DNA from: an uncultured Marinicella sp. | GTDB taxonomy: Bacteria > Pseudomonadota > Gammaproteobacteria > Xanthomonadales > Marinicellaceae | Assembly (NCBI GenBank): GCA_938008005.1 | Contig: CALLLZ010000337.1 | Span: 1 to 31,679, forward strand | Length of the DNA stretch: 31,679 bases | Reading direction: 5' to 3' | Shown here: positions 7,403-15,277 of the stretch, one piece after another | Layout of the letters: each line of letters begins with the position of its first letter | How positions within the stretch are numbered: the stretch's first letter is position 1 | Program-made: the position numbers and the translations under genes | The notes under the pieces: model-generated | Database searches by the model: none | The model's input: only the letters and a program-made list of their open reading frames with translations | Told to the model about the DNA's origin: nothing

Positions 7403-9232
7403 ATGAAATTAGCTTTAAAATCATTGAACGATAGTTGCTCAAAATTGAACTCCGTAGGTGTAATAATTTTCCTTTTTCTAATAACGATAATGCCTATTTT
7501 ACCGGTTTTTGCTGATAGTAATTTACCGAATAAACACTCAGTTGGCCAAAAGAAAGTTGGTGAGTTGATTACAGCCTGTAATCAGTTAGAAGATAAGGAT
7601 CCAGCTGCGGCCATTAAGTTGGGGATTGATTTGTTATCTGAGTTAGATAAAGAGGAAAAAAATATTGATGTTGGTCACGTCTTAGGCTGTCTTGGTTGGG
7701 CTTATATGAATCAAAATAATCTAAAAGAAGCGCGTACAAAGGCTTTGGAAATTGAACATATATTACTGGATTTAAGTGTAATCAGTGCTGACAGTATTAA
7801 GTTAGCCAGACGTGCTGGCGGTATATTTCACTTGATGGGTGATCGAATCAGTGCTTCAGAAAACTATAACCTGGCGATGCAACAAGCTGAAGAGTTGAAA
7901 ATAATTTCTGAACAAATTCCAATTTTGGTGAATTTAGGTGTTTTGAATTCTGAATTACGAGCCCATGAACAGGCTATAAATAACTATTATCATGCATTGG
8001 ATTTAATGGCAAAAATTGAAGATTTTAGATATCAGCCACCGGTGTTATATAACTTAGCAGTGACTTTGAATGGCCAACAACGTTTTACAGAAGGGCTGAA
8101 GTTTTTTCAACAAGTTGAAGCCATGATTAATGATCAATGGCCGCTTGGTCGTGTATCGCAAACTTATCAAGGCTTGGCAGCGGCTCATTCAGCATTAGAT
8201 AATTTGTCCCTGGCCAGAAATTATGCAGAAAAAGCATTAAGTATATTGAATGATAACAATCAAAACGATGCCGACTTTTACAACTTAAAAAGTGTTTTAG
8301 CCAATATTTATGCACGACAAGGTGATTTAGAATTAGCGACCCAATATGCGGATGAATCCAGTGAGTTTTATTTAAACCCTCAAAACAGATCTGATATATT
8401 GGGCAGTACCAATCCATTATCTGGTTTAGCCGGCACATATGAAAGGCTGGGCCTGTTAGAACAAGCCATAAAAATGCATAAAACCTCAAAAGACATTGAG
8501 CAAGAGATGCAGGATACATTTAATCAAGAGGTTATGGCACAAATGCAAGTTAGGTTAAATGACAATCAAGAGCGGGAAGCCTTGGTGTTACTAAAAAATG
8601 AACGTATCAATAATCAAATCCAACTTAATGCCGCAGAATATAAACGTCAAATATGGTTGCTAGTGAGTGTTGCCGCAATTGTGATATTTTTAATGTTTCT
8701 TTATTGGCAGTATTTAACCAATAAAAAATTAAAAAAGATGGCCATGACAGATAGCTTGACTCAGCTGGGTAACCGGAGAGCCACTCAAAACTGGTTGTCT
8801 GCTCACAGTATGCCAAGCGAACCAGGGTGTCGATTTTTGTGGTTGATAGATTTAGATCACTTTAAGGCTGTTAATGATGAATATGATCATGATGTAGGTG
8901 ATTTAGCCTTACAAAAAATTTCTGAAACCTTAACTGGCTTAAATAACGACTTTCGATTCGTGGGCCGTTGGGGTGGTGAGGAGTTTATCCTAATAACTGA
9001 TGATGTTGGAGTGAATGAAAAAGAGGGTTTTTCAAAATTGTTGCTTCAAGCCATTCAACAAACTCAAATACAAACAAACTCAACTTGTTTCAGTCTTACA
9101 GCTTCAGTTGGTGTGAGTAAAGTCGATAATAAAGATCCATCAGCATGGGTTAATGCCATGCATCAAGCTGATAAATCTCTTTATTCGGCTAAGAGTAATG
9201 GACGAAATTGTGTGGTCTTTTCCCCCATGTAA
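7403..9232 (+). CDS. TPR-repeat diguanylate cyclase (GGDEF)
   Basis: A 609-aa membrane-bound sensor that should make c-di-GMP from two GTP. In order it has a signal peptide or anchor (about 1-37), a periplasmic array of TPR repeats (about 55-370; for example residues 190-230 and 300-320 show the alternating A/G/Y pattern), a coiled linker, a membrane helix (about 417-436), and a GGDEF domain (about 445-609). The catalytic motif is GGEEF (524-528) and the metal-binding stretch is LIDLDHFKAVND (481-492), so it should be active. The position of the inhibitory RxxD site is not conserved, so product feedback is probably absent. The gene appears to stand alone, with a dyad at 7341 upstream. Confidence 0.93.
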   Translation: MKLALKSLNDSCSKLNSVGVIIFLFLITIMPILPVFADSNLPNKHSVGQKKVGELITACNQLEDKDPAAAIKLGIDLLSELDKEEKNIDVGHVLGCLGWAYMNQNNLKEARTKALEIEHILLDLSVISADSIKLARRAGGIFHLMGDRISASENYNLAMQQAEELKIISEQIPILVNLGVLNSELRAHEQAINNYYHALDLMAKIEDFRYQPPVLYNLAVTLNGQQRFTEGLKFFQQVEAMINDQWPLGRVSQTYQGLAAAHSALDNLSLARNYAEKALSILNDNNQNDADFYNLKSVLANIYARQGDLELATQYADESSEFYLNPQNRSDILGSTNPLSGLAGTYERLGLLEQAIKMHKTSKDIEQEMQDTFNQEVMAQMQVRLNDNQEREALVLLKNERINNQIQLNAAEYKRQIWLLVSVAAIVIFLMFLYWQYLTNKKLKKMAMTDSLTQLGNRRATQNWLSAHSMPSEPGCRFLWLIDLDHFKAVNDEYDHDVGDLALQKISETLTGLNNDFRFVGRWGGEEFILITDDVGVNEKEGFSKLLLQAIQQTQIQTNSTCFSLTASVGVSKVDNKDPSAWVNAMHQADKSLYSAKSNGRNCVVFSPM

Positions 9233-9287
9233 TTCTGTGTGTTGAATTATTATCAAAATAGATTTAACTCAATTTGATCATTACCTC

Positions 9288-9293
9288 TATAAT
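9288..9293 (+). promoter_or_regulatory. candidate -10 element of the Bcr/CflA transporter gene
   Basis: A perfect TATAAT lies 32 nt upstream of the ATG at 9326. No good -35 hexamer sits at 16-18 bp, so a weak or activator-dependent promoter is the best reading. Confidence 0.35.
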
Positions 9294-9325
9294 CTGTGTT
9301 TTGTTAAATCTTAAACCCTCAACCA

Positions 9326-10558
9326 ATGCCCATAAAAAACAACCACAACATTGCTTATGGTGAATTGATTTTGCTGTTGGCATTTATGACTTCTTTGGGC
9401 GCCTTGACCATTGATTTACAACTGCCTGCTATGCCATTGATTTTGGAGTCTTTTGGTTTAACCGCAGCTAATCAACAACAATGGATGATCACTGCTTATA
9501 TGTTCGGCTTTGCAGGGGCGCAAATATTCTATGGTCCTATTTCTGACAGTTTTGGTAGAAAGCCAGTTTTAATTTTTGGGCTGACTGTTTATGTACTGGC
9601 ATCAATTGCATGTTTATTGGCTGATTCATATTGGATGTTTCTCTTTGCAAGAGGTTTGCAAGGAGTTGGAGCAGCATCGGCAAGAATTATGGTCAATGCC
9701 ATCACCCGTGATTTTTTTCAAGGCAATGAAATGGCCAAGGTCACTTCATTAGTTATGTTGATTTTTATCATGGTTCCGGTTTTTGCGCCTGCCTTAGGTA
9801 GTGTGATATTGTTGTTGGGTGATTGGCATTTGATTCTTTGGGTTTATATGATTTTTGGGTTGCTGGTGATGGTTTGGAGTATGTTCCGTTTGCCAGAATC
9901 ATTGGCACAAACACATAAAAAACCATTGCGTTTAGGTAAAATAAAAATCGCTTTTCTACAAGTCGTGTCAGAACCCTTGTCGATGTCTTTTGCAGTCATC
10001 AGTGGTGTTGTATTCGCAGGTTTTATGGCTTATTTGAATGCCGCTGAACAAATATATTCACATATTTATGACGCCAAGCAACAATTCCCTTATCTGTTTG
10101 GAGGAATTGCACTGTTTTTTGGTTTGTCTGCTTTTGTCAATTCTAAGATAGTGATGCGTTTTGGTGCGATGCAAGTCACATTTTATGGCATGTTGGTTTT
10201 GTTACTGGCTAATCTCATTAGTTTGTTGTTAGTGGTATTATATGCGGGTATCCCACCTTTGTGGTTATTTGTGGTGATGATGGCCAGTATCAATGTCTGC
10301 ATTGGATTGGCTTATGGTAACTTGATGGCCATTGCGATGTTGCCATTGGGTCATGTTGCAGGAATGGGTGCTTCAGTGATCGGTACTATATCAGCTATAT
10401 TGGCAGCTGGGATTGGGATTTATATTTCACAACAGCTTAAGCATACATTGATGCCTATTATGTTGGGATTTTTCATTACTTCATTGATCGCATTTATTTT
10501 GGTGTACTACTTCCGAAACCATTCCTCAGATGAGTTAGATAGTGTGCTTGTCGATTGA
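9326..10558 (+). CDS. Bcr/CflA family multidrug efflux MFS transporter
   Basis: A 410-aa, 12-helix major-facilitator proton antiporter. The N-terminal helix carries TIDLQLPAMP (28-37), typical of the Bcr/CflA drug-efflux family. Motif A appears as GPISDSFGRKPV (70-81) between helices 2 and 3. The RGLQGVGAA segment and the motif C-like stretch with VPVFAPALGS follow in helices 4 and 5. Length and topology match the family. Typical substrates of relatives include bicyclomycin, chloramphenicol and sulfonamides; the substrate here cannot be predicted. It is convergent with the GGDEF-EAL gene, 66 bp away. Confidence 0.92.
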   Translation: MPIKNNHNIAYGELILLLAFMTSLGALTIDLQLPAMPLILESFGLTAANQQQWMITAYMFGFAGAQIFYGPISDSFGRKPVLIFGLTVYVLASIACLLADSYWMFLFARGLQGVGAASARIMVNAITRDFFQGNEMAKVTSLVMLIFIMVPVFAPALGSVILLLGDWHLILWVYMIFGLLVMVWSMFRLPESLAQTHKKPLRLGKIKIAFLQVVSEPLSMSFAVISGVVFAGFMAYLNAAEQIYSHIYDAKQQFPYLFGGIALFFGLSAFVNSKIVMRFGAMQVTFYGMLVLLLANLISLLLVVLYAGIPPLWLFVVMMASINVCIGLAYGNLMAIAMLPLGHVAGMGASVIGTISAILAAGIGIYISQQLKHTLMPIMLGFFITSLIAFILVYYFRNHSSDELDSVLVD

Positions 10559-10570
10559 TATCTAACTATA

Positions 10571-10596
10571 TTTAACCTTGGTAGCATGTGGTTAAA
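10571..10596. terminator. weak bidirectional hairpin between convergent genes
   Basis: The arms TTTAACC (10571-10577) and GGTTAAA (10590-10596) flank a 12-nt loop, between the convergent transporter and GGDEF-EAL genes. No strong T-tract follows on either strand, so this is a poor intrinsic terminator, though it is well placed. Confidence 0.25.
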
Positions 10597-10624
10597 GCAA
10601 AAATTGGTTCGCAAGTACGAATGA

Positions 10625-12661
10625 TTATCCATTCATTAAAATGCTTTTCATACCAGATTTTTTGCTGATTATCAGCAGTTTAGAAGCTTCGGATAATTGA
10701 ACAGGTCGACTTAAATAATAACCTTGATATCCATCGATATTGAATTGAGCCAGTTGATCAAATTGAAGTTTGGTTTCAACACCTTCAACAATGACTTTTT
10801 TCTTAAGTTGATGGCATAAAGGAACCAAAGCTTTCAGTATCTCTTGACTGAATGCTCGATTGGATGTATCTGATACAAAAGTACGGTCAAATTTAATCAC
10901 ATCTGATGGAAAGGTTCGCAGATAATTCAATGATGAATAGCCTGTGCCAAAGTCATCAATGGCAATGAGGTGACCAAGCTTGCGAATTTCATTGAGGGTG
11001 TTGGTGCCACTTTCAATATTGTGCATGGCTGTGTTTTCAGTGATTTCAACTGTGATGTGCTGTGGGATGACTTTGTATTTGAGTGAACATTGTACTAAGT
11101 GTTCTACGATACCATCATTTTGTATGGTGTCTGCTGACAGATTGACGGTTATATTTGCTGCATCTGCATTGATTTTTTTCCATTTTTGGATTTGTTTAAA
11201 AGCTTGTTCGGTCACCCAAAAGTCTAAATCAACAGTTAACCCCAATTGTTGAACCAAATATAAAAATGATGTGGGTGACAAGATGCCTCTGGTTGGGTGA
11301 TTCCAACGAATCAGTGCCTCGAAACAGACGATGGTATTTTTGTTGGTCCAAATCGGTTGGTAATAAATTTCAAACTGATGTTGTTTGAATGCGGTTCGTA
11401 GCTCATTTTCAAAGCTTATATCTGGGTTATGTGGTAGTTTGATTCCTTTGCGATAAGTTTTTACTTGTTTACCGCCACTGGCCTTGGCTGACTGAAGCGC
11501 TTGGTTTGCTCTATTAAGCATGGTTTTATGATCCATATCAACAGTGATTTTAGTGGATCCTGCACTAACTTCTAGAAAGAAAGTTTTACTTTCAAGTTTA
11601 AAGGGCCTGGATAATTTTTTACGTAAAGATTTAATCTTTTCAATTTCTGCTTTACTGTAATTATTGAGCAGTAACACAAATACATCACCATATAAGCGAC
11701 CATAAAAAGAATAGCCAGTACATAAAAACTCCAGTCTTTTAGCCAAAGAAACCAATAATTGGTCACCTTTTTGTATGCCCTCTCCATCGTTAAAACGTGC
11801 CATTTGGTCTACACCAAATAAGGTCATGGTTATTTTATCTTTGGGTGTAGCTACATTGGCCCATTGCTTTAAATGCGTCTTTAAAGCCTGTTGATTGGGT
11901 AAACCTGTTAAGCCGTCAGTGGTATTGAGGTGTTTTAATTTATTGAAGGCTTGTTTGCTTTGAATGCGCTCTACTTCCAATAACCACATAATCAAGCCAA
12001 CACCAATCATAGGGTATAAGAGTAATTCAAAAAGCCCGTGATAAGGTGCGAGGATGAACAACAGCTCACTGCCGTTGAGAAAATGGTTTTCTGCAGTTAA
12101 CCATCCCAAAAAAGTCATTTCAAAACCGTAAATAAAGAACCCTACTGTAACCAACTGTTTGCCAATTAAAGGTTTAGGGTCATTTCTTATGATAAAAACA
12201 GCTGTTCCGAGACATGCCAATCCAGCGACTAAATAACGCAAACCAATTCTGGTAAAGTAACGCAGGCTGACTTCATCAGGTGACCAATTTTTAAATAATG
12301 TGATGATCAGTGCGATCAGAACACAAATGACCAGAATTCTGAATAGGGTTTTCTTATTAATCAGCGTGCCATTGACCAGCGATTGCGTACCTATAACTAA
12401 AAAACCAATTTGTAAATACCCAGCTGTGGTTAATATAAATAGATTAATTAATCTGAGTGTCGAAGAAGGGCCATGATTCAGTTGTACCAGTAAAATAGCA
12501 AAAAAAGATCCTAATAAGAAGAGCGTTAAGCTGAAAAAACTGTAAGACCAATAATGCAAATACATGCGTTGATATATCCTGGCGAAATACAACAGCAACC
12601 AGCCAATTAAGGCAGCACTGCAAGCTTGAACCAGTAATGTAATCACAAAAGAATCAGTCAC
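10625..12661 (-). CDS. membrane GGDEF-EAL protein, probable c-di-GMP phosphodiesterase with degenerate GGDEF
   Basis: A 678-aa protein. About seven hydrophobic helices fill residues 5-230. A GGDEF domain (about 245-405) follows whose signature is YGDVF (324-328) in place of GGDEF and whose metal-binding segment reads FGVDQMARFND, so cyclase activity is probably lost. The EAL domain (about 420-665) looks complete: FEALIRW (447-453), NLSADT, EITEN (539-543), DDFGTGYSS (569-577), IKFD (589-592), EGVET (626-630) and GYQGYYLSRP. The predicted role is hydrolysis of c-di-GMP to pGpG at the inner membrane, with the GGDEF remnant perhaps binding GTP as a regulator. The start is GTG without a visible Shine-Dalgarno. 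Confidence 0.92.
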   Translation of the reverse strand: MTDSFVITLLVQACSAALIGWLLLYFARIYQRMYLHYWSYSFFSLTLFLLGSFFAILLVQLNHGPSSTLRLINLFILTTAGYLQIGFLVIGTQSLVNGTLINKKTLFRILVICVLIALIITLFKNWSPDEVSLRYFTRIGLRYLVAGLACLGTAVFIIRNDPKPLIGKQLVTVGFFIYGFEMTFLGWLTAENHFLNGSELLFILAPYHGLFELLLYPMIGVGLIMWLLEVERIQSKQAFNKLKHLNTTDGLTGLPNQQALKTHLKQWANVATPKDKITMTLFGVDQMARFNDGEGIQKGDQLLVSLAKRLEFLCTGYSFYGRLYGDVFVLLLNNYSKAEIEKIKSLRKKLSRPFKLESKTFFLEVSAGSTKITVDMDHKTMLNRANQALQSAKASGGKQVKTYRKGIKLPHNPDISFENELRTAFKQHQFEIYYQPIWTNKNTIVCFEALIRWNHPTRGILSPTSFLYLVQQLGLTVDLDFWVTEQAFKQIQKWKKINADAANITVNLSADTIQNDGIVEHLVQCSLKYKVIPQHITVEITENTAMHNIESGTNTLNEIRKLGHLIAIDDFGTGYSSLNYLRTFPSDVIKFDRTFVSDTSNRAFSQEILKALVPLCHQLKKKVIVEGVETKLQFDQLAQFNIDGYQGYYLSRPVQLSEASKLLIISKKSGMKSILMNG

Positions 12662-12689
12662 AACAAATAATTTTTACGTTAAGTATTCT

Positions 12690-12719
12690 ATTTAATCTTA
12701 ACAGGTTACTTACTGTCAA
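12690..12719 (-). promoter_or_regulatory. sigma70-type promoter of the GGDEF-EAL gene
   Basis: On the minus strand a perfect TTGACA (12714-12719) is followed after 18 bp by TTAAAT (12690-12695). Transcription would start near 12683, leaving a leader of about 20 nt before the GTG at 12661. Confidence 0.5.
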
Positions 12720-12770
12720 CAATGGTTAATGACTATTGGATGCACATTATTGAATAAATGTCTGATGTAT

Positions 12771-13331
12771 TCACAACCGTTTAAGTTGATTGGGTGTATC
12801 AATGTCTTTAGCAGCAGCTTCACAATTAATCGATATAGTCTGATTGCTGTACAGACTTAATAAGGATTGAGCTCCTTGATCAGAGTTGAGATCATTTAAC
12901 TCATTAAAATAGCTTTGAGGAAAAATGACTGGAACGCCTTGGGTTCTCTCATAACCGGTTGTGATAATTCGATTTGGGTTTTGTTGGGCACAAAGTGACA
13001 TTTTTTGATAGTGATGTGAAGGGATCATCGGTTGGTCGCATAAGGCAATTAAAATGGCTTCGGCAGTATAACGTGCGGCTTTAACGCCGCAAGATATTGA
13101 GGCGCCCATACCTGAACGCCATTGGTGATTGATTACAATGGTGGCTGATTCAACCTCATGTTGTACCTTCTCATGTTGATAGCCTAAAACTACATACATA
13201 TTGGAAACCCATGGGGTAATTGCTAATTCAGTATGTTGAAGTAAGCTACAGCCTTTATATTTAACCAGCTGTTTAGTTTGGTTTAAGCGCTTTGATTCCC
13301 CAGCTGCTAGGATAAGACCGTTGATTCTCAT
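12771..13331 (-). CDS. MocA/MobA-like nucleotidyltransferase (probable molybdenum cofactor cytidylyltransferase)
   Basis: A 186-aa enzyme of the NTP_transf_3 fold. The nucleotide-binding signature LILAAGESKRLNQTKQLVKY is at 6-25, followed by GMGASISCG, the metal-binding motif LCDQPM, and a C-terminal DIDTPNQL. These fit MocA, which transfers CMP from CTP to molybdopterin-Mo to make the dinucleotide cofactor of xanthine-dehydrogenase-family hydroxylases. MobA (GMP transfer) is less likely because of the neighbour: the start ATG overlaps the xdhC stop by 4 nt (ATGA), so the two are translationally coupled. No molybdenum hydroxylase gene lies in the window, so the client enzyme must be encoded elsewhere. 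Confidence 0.85.
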   Translation of the reverse strand: MRINGLILAAGESKRLNQTKQLVKYKGCSLLQHTELAITPWVSNMYVVLGYQHEKVQHEVESATIVINHQWRSGMGASISCGVKAARYTAEAILIALCDQPMIPSHHYQKMSLCAQQNPNRIITTGYERTQGVPVIFPQSYFNELNDLNSDQGAQSLLSLYSNQTISINCEAAAKDIDTPNQLKRL

Positions 13332-14302
13332 GATTTATAAAAATGATGCTGTAATTGAGCAGCAACAGACACAGCTATATTTTCTGGCATTTGGCCGCCT
13401 AAGTCTAAACCGATGGGGGCATGGAGTCGATTGTTTATCTGATTCAAGGCAATACCGGCCTGTTTCAATACCTTATCTCGCCTTTTGGTGGGGCCTAATA
13501 AACCCAGCCAAGGTACACTGGTGTTTGAGAAGTGTTTTAAATAGGCGGCGTCCCTGTTCAAACTGTGACTCATGATGACCGCTGCATCAAACTGATAAGG
13601 TCTTAAAGTTGAGGCAAGGTCAGTCATTGTGGTTGTGATTTTTTGATTGTGCTGATGGTATGGACACTGTTGTAGTCGCATTGAACTGTGGTCAATCATA
13701 TAAATGTGCCACTGCAGCAAGTTCAATACCTCTACTAAGGGTAAAACATCTATACCGGTGCCGCAAATGGCGATCTTTGGCGGTGTTGTATAGTTTAAAA
13801 TATTGTCTTTATGCCTTGTAGCGGCATGAAATCCATTTGACGATTCAATCAATTTTTTAGTTTTAAGTATAAAGTAACTGCCGATTGGAAATTCTGTAGT
13901 AGCTTGAGAATTGATCAATAAACTTGTAGGTTCAGCTTGATCTGGCAATGGATTTAATGCGCTGAAAGGCAAATAATCATCAGTAATAATTTGTAGCACA
14001 ATTTCTATGCTGCCATCACAGCCAGCGCCTAAGCCAAAGATCGATTCATCACTCAAATCATAATCTAATGTTGTGGCTTGACCTGTGTCAAAAACGGTCA
14101 TCGCATGTTCGGCCACATCAGTTTCCAAACAACCGCCACTGATAAGTCCATGGGTTGTTCGATTGGTCTCAATTAACATCATAGCGCCAGCTTTTTTGTA
14201 ACTAGAACCGGTGGTATTTACCAATGTGGCTAGTACCAGTGGTATACCTTGTTGTTTGTTTTTAAGGTAAACATCCCACAACGGGCTGATTTGTTCCAGC
14301 AT
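13328..14302 (-). CDS. xdhC: XdhC/CoxI family molybdenum hydroxylase maturation factor
   Basis: A 324-aa two-domain protein. The N-terminal XdhC/CoxI domain shows GSSYKKAGAMM (32-42), GLISGGCLE (52-60) and GLGAGCDG (90-97). The C-terminal Rossmann-like domain begins with KIAICGTGID (176-185) and ends with GLLGPTKRRDKVL and HAPIGLDLGGQMPENIA. XdhC binds molybdenum cofactor, promotes its sulfuration and inserts it into xanthine-dehydrogenase-type enzymes. It is followed by the mocA-like gene with a 4-nt overlap, giving a compact cofactor-maturation operon. The flavin reductase-like gene 78 bp upstream on the same strand may also belong. No clear Shine-Dalgarno is visible. Confidence 0.92.
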   Translation of the reverse strand: MLEQISPLWDVYLKNKQQGIPLVLATLVNTTGSSYKKAGAMMLIETNRTTHGLISGGCLETDVAEHAMTVFDTGQATTLDYDLSDESIFGLGAGCDGSIEIVLQIITDDYLPFSALNPLPDQAEPTSLLINSQATTEFPIGSYFILKTKKLIESSNGFHAATRHKDNILNYTTPPKIAICGTGIDVLPLVEVLNLLQWHIYMIDHSSMRLQQCPYHQHNQKITTTMTDLASTLRPYQFDAAVIMSHSLNRDAAYLKHFSNTSVPWLGLLGPTKRRDKVLKQAGIALNQINNRLHAPIGLDLGGQMPENIAVSVAAQLQHHFYKS

Positions 14303-14380
14303 AGGTTTGTAATTATTTAAGATAAGGTAATTATATATGTAATAGATTACAACATGGGTTAACTAGTTGTTTTGATTGAA

Positions 14381-15001
14381 TTAAGGACGAGCGTAGGGAA
14401 AAGATTGAAGGTGTTTGAGTTCGTAATAGTTATTGAGCCCTGAAACACCAGCAGTTTCAGCTTGCTCTAAATTTATGTAACCTTCTTTACTGAGCAATTC
14501 ATCTGCCAAGTGTATTATTTTAATTTCACCCACAACCATTCGGGTTTGATTTAATTTAATCGGTAGTATTTCTGCCAATTTCAAGCCAATTTTAATCGCT
14601 GCTTGTTGGACAAAGGGCGCCGGAAAATCGTTGATGTGTTCTTCAATGAAACCACAAGATATAAATTCAGATTGGTCTTTTGGGTATTTTGCAGCCGTTT
14701 GGTGTGCTTCTTGAATCATCGAAGTTGGTACATGATTGATGGTGTAATATCCAGTTTCAAGGATGTTCTCTAAGGAGTGTCTGGCTACATCGCCACTGGG
14801 GCGAGTGATAAAGCCCAGTATGGCTGGATCACTCCCTAAATGCACCACAGAACTAAAGACAGCTAGATTAGATTGCCTGGGTGGTTTGACTCGATTATAT
14901 GTGCCAATTAAGTTAGCTGGCTTGATGCCTGTGATGGAGTTGATGATATTCAGTCGTTTGATGCGATCTAAGTCTTGTAAGTCGTTGGTTGTCAGTAACA
15001 T
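14381..15001 (-). CDS. flavin reductase-like / FMN-binding split-barrel protein
   Basis: A 206-aa protein of the flavin reductase-like domain family. Characteristic segments are NLAVFSSVVHLGSDPAILGF (about 45-64), RPSGDVARHSLENILETGYYTIN (about 67-90) and a conserved E-A-H-Q-T-A motif. It probably binds FMN as a dimer and either reduces flavin or serves as a small flavoprotein oxidoreductase; which cannot be told. It lies 78 bp upstream of xdhC on the same strand, so it may be transcribed with the cofactor-maturation pair. A metabolic link is inference. The start ATG has no good Shine-Dalgarno. Confidence 0.82.
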   Translation of the reverse strand: MLLTTNDLQDLDRIKRLNIINSITGIKPANLIGTYNRVKPPRQSNLAVFSSVVHLGSDPAILGFITRPSGDVARHSLENILETGYYTINHVPTSMIQEAHQTAAKYPKDQSEFISCGFIEEHINDFPAPFVQQAAIKIGLKLAEILPIKLNQTRMVVGEIKIIHLADELLSKEGYINLEQAETAGVSGLNNYYELKHLQSFPYARP

Positions 15002-15170
15002 ATGCTTGGAGGTTATTCAAACGATTATGATACTCGCTTATCTGTAGGTTTTATGTCAATTAAACCGATATATTTCCAATGCGTGTCATCTGAGCTAGCT
15101 CACTTGTTGTAGCCCAATCATGGCTTTGATATTGGGTGGTGCCAAAGCTTGTAATAAACAGTTTGGAGGG

Positions 15171-15185
15171 GAGGGGCGGCCCCTC
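15171..15185. repeat. GC-rich palindrome in an AT-rich gap
   Basis: The arms GAGGGGC and GCCCCTC meet around a single central G, within the 276-bp gap 15002-15277 that holds no gene. As RNA it would fold with a 6-bp stem and a CGG loop. No T-tract follows on either strand, so it is not a standard terminator. It lies downstream of the aminopeptidase gene and upstream of the flavin reductase gene on the minus strand. Function unknown. Confidence 0.35.
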
Positions 15186-15277
15186 TGGGGTCGAAAATGA
15201 TCTCAAATAAATTTCAAACTTTTTATCATCTTCTATATAGCAATACCAGATTAGGTTTATGTACAGATATGTAGTTC

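Noticed and set aside
8127..8519. Minus-strand open frame of 130 codons inside the TPR-GGDEF gene
   Set aside because: Its translation has the composition of a shadow frame (many Cys, His and Trp), with no motif.
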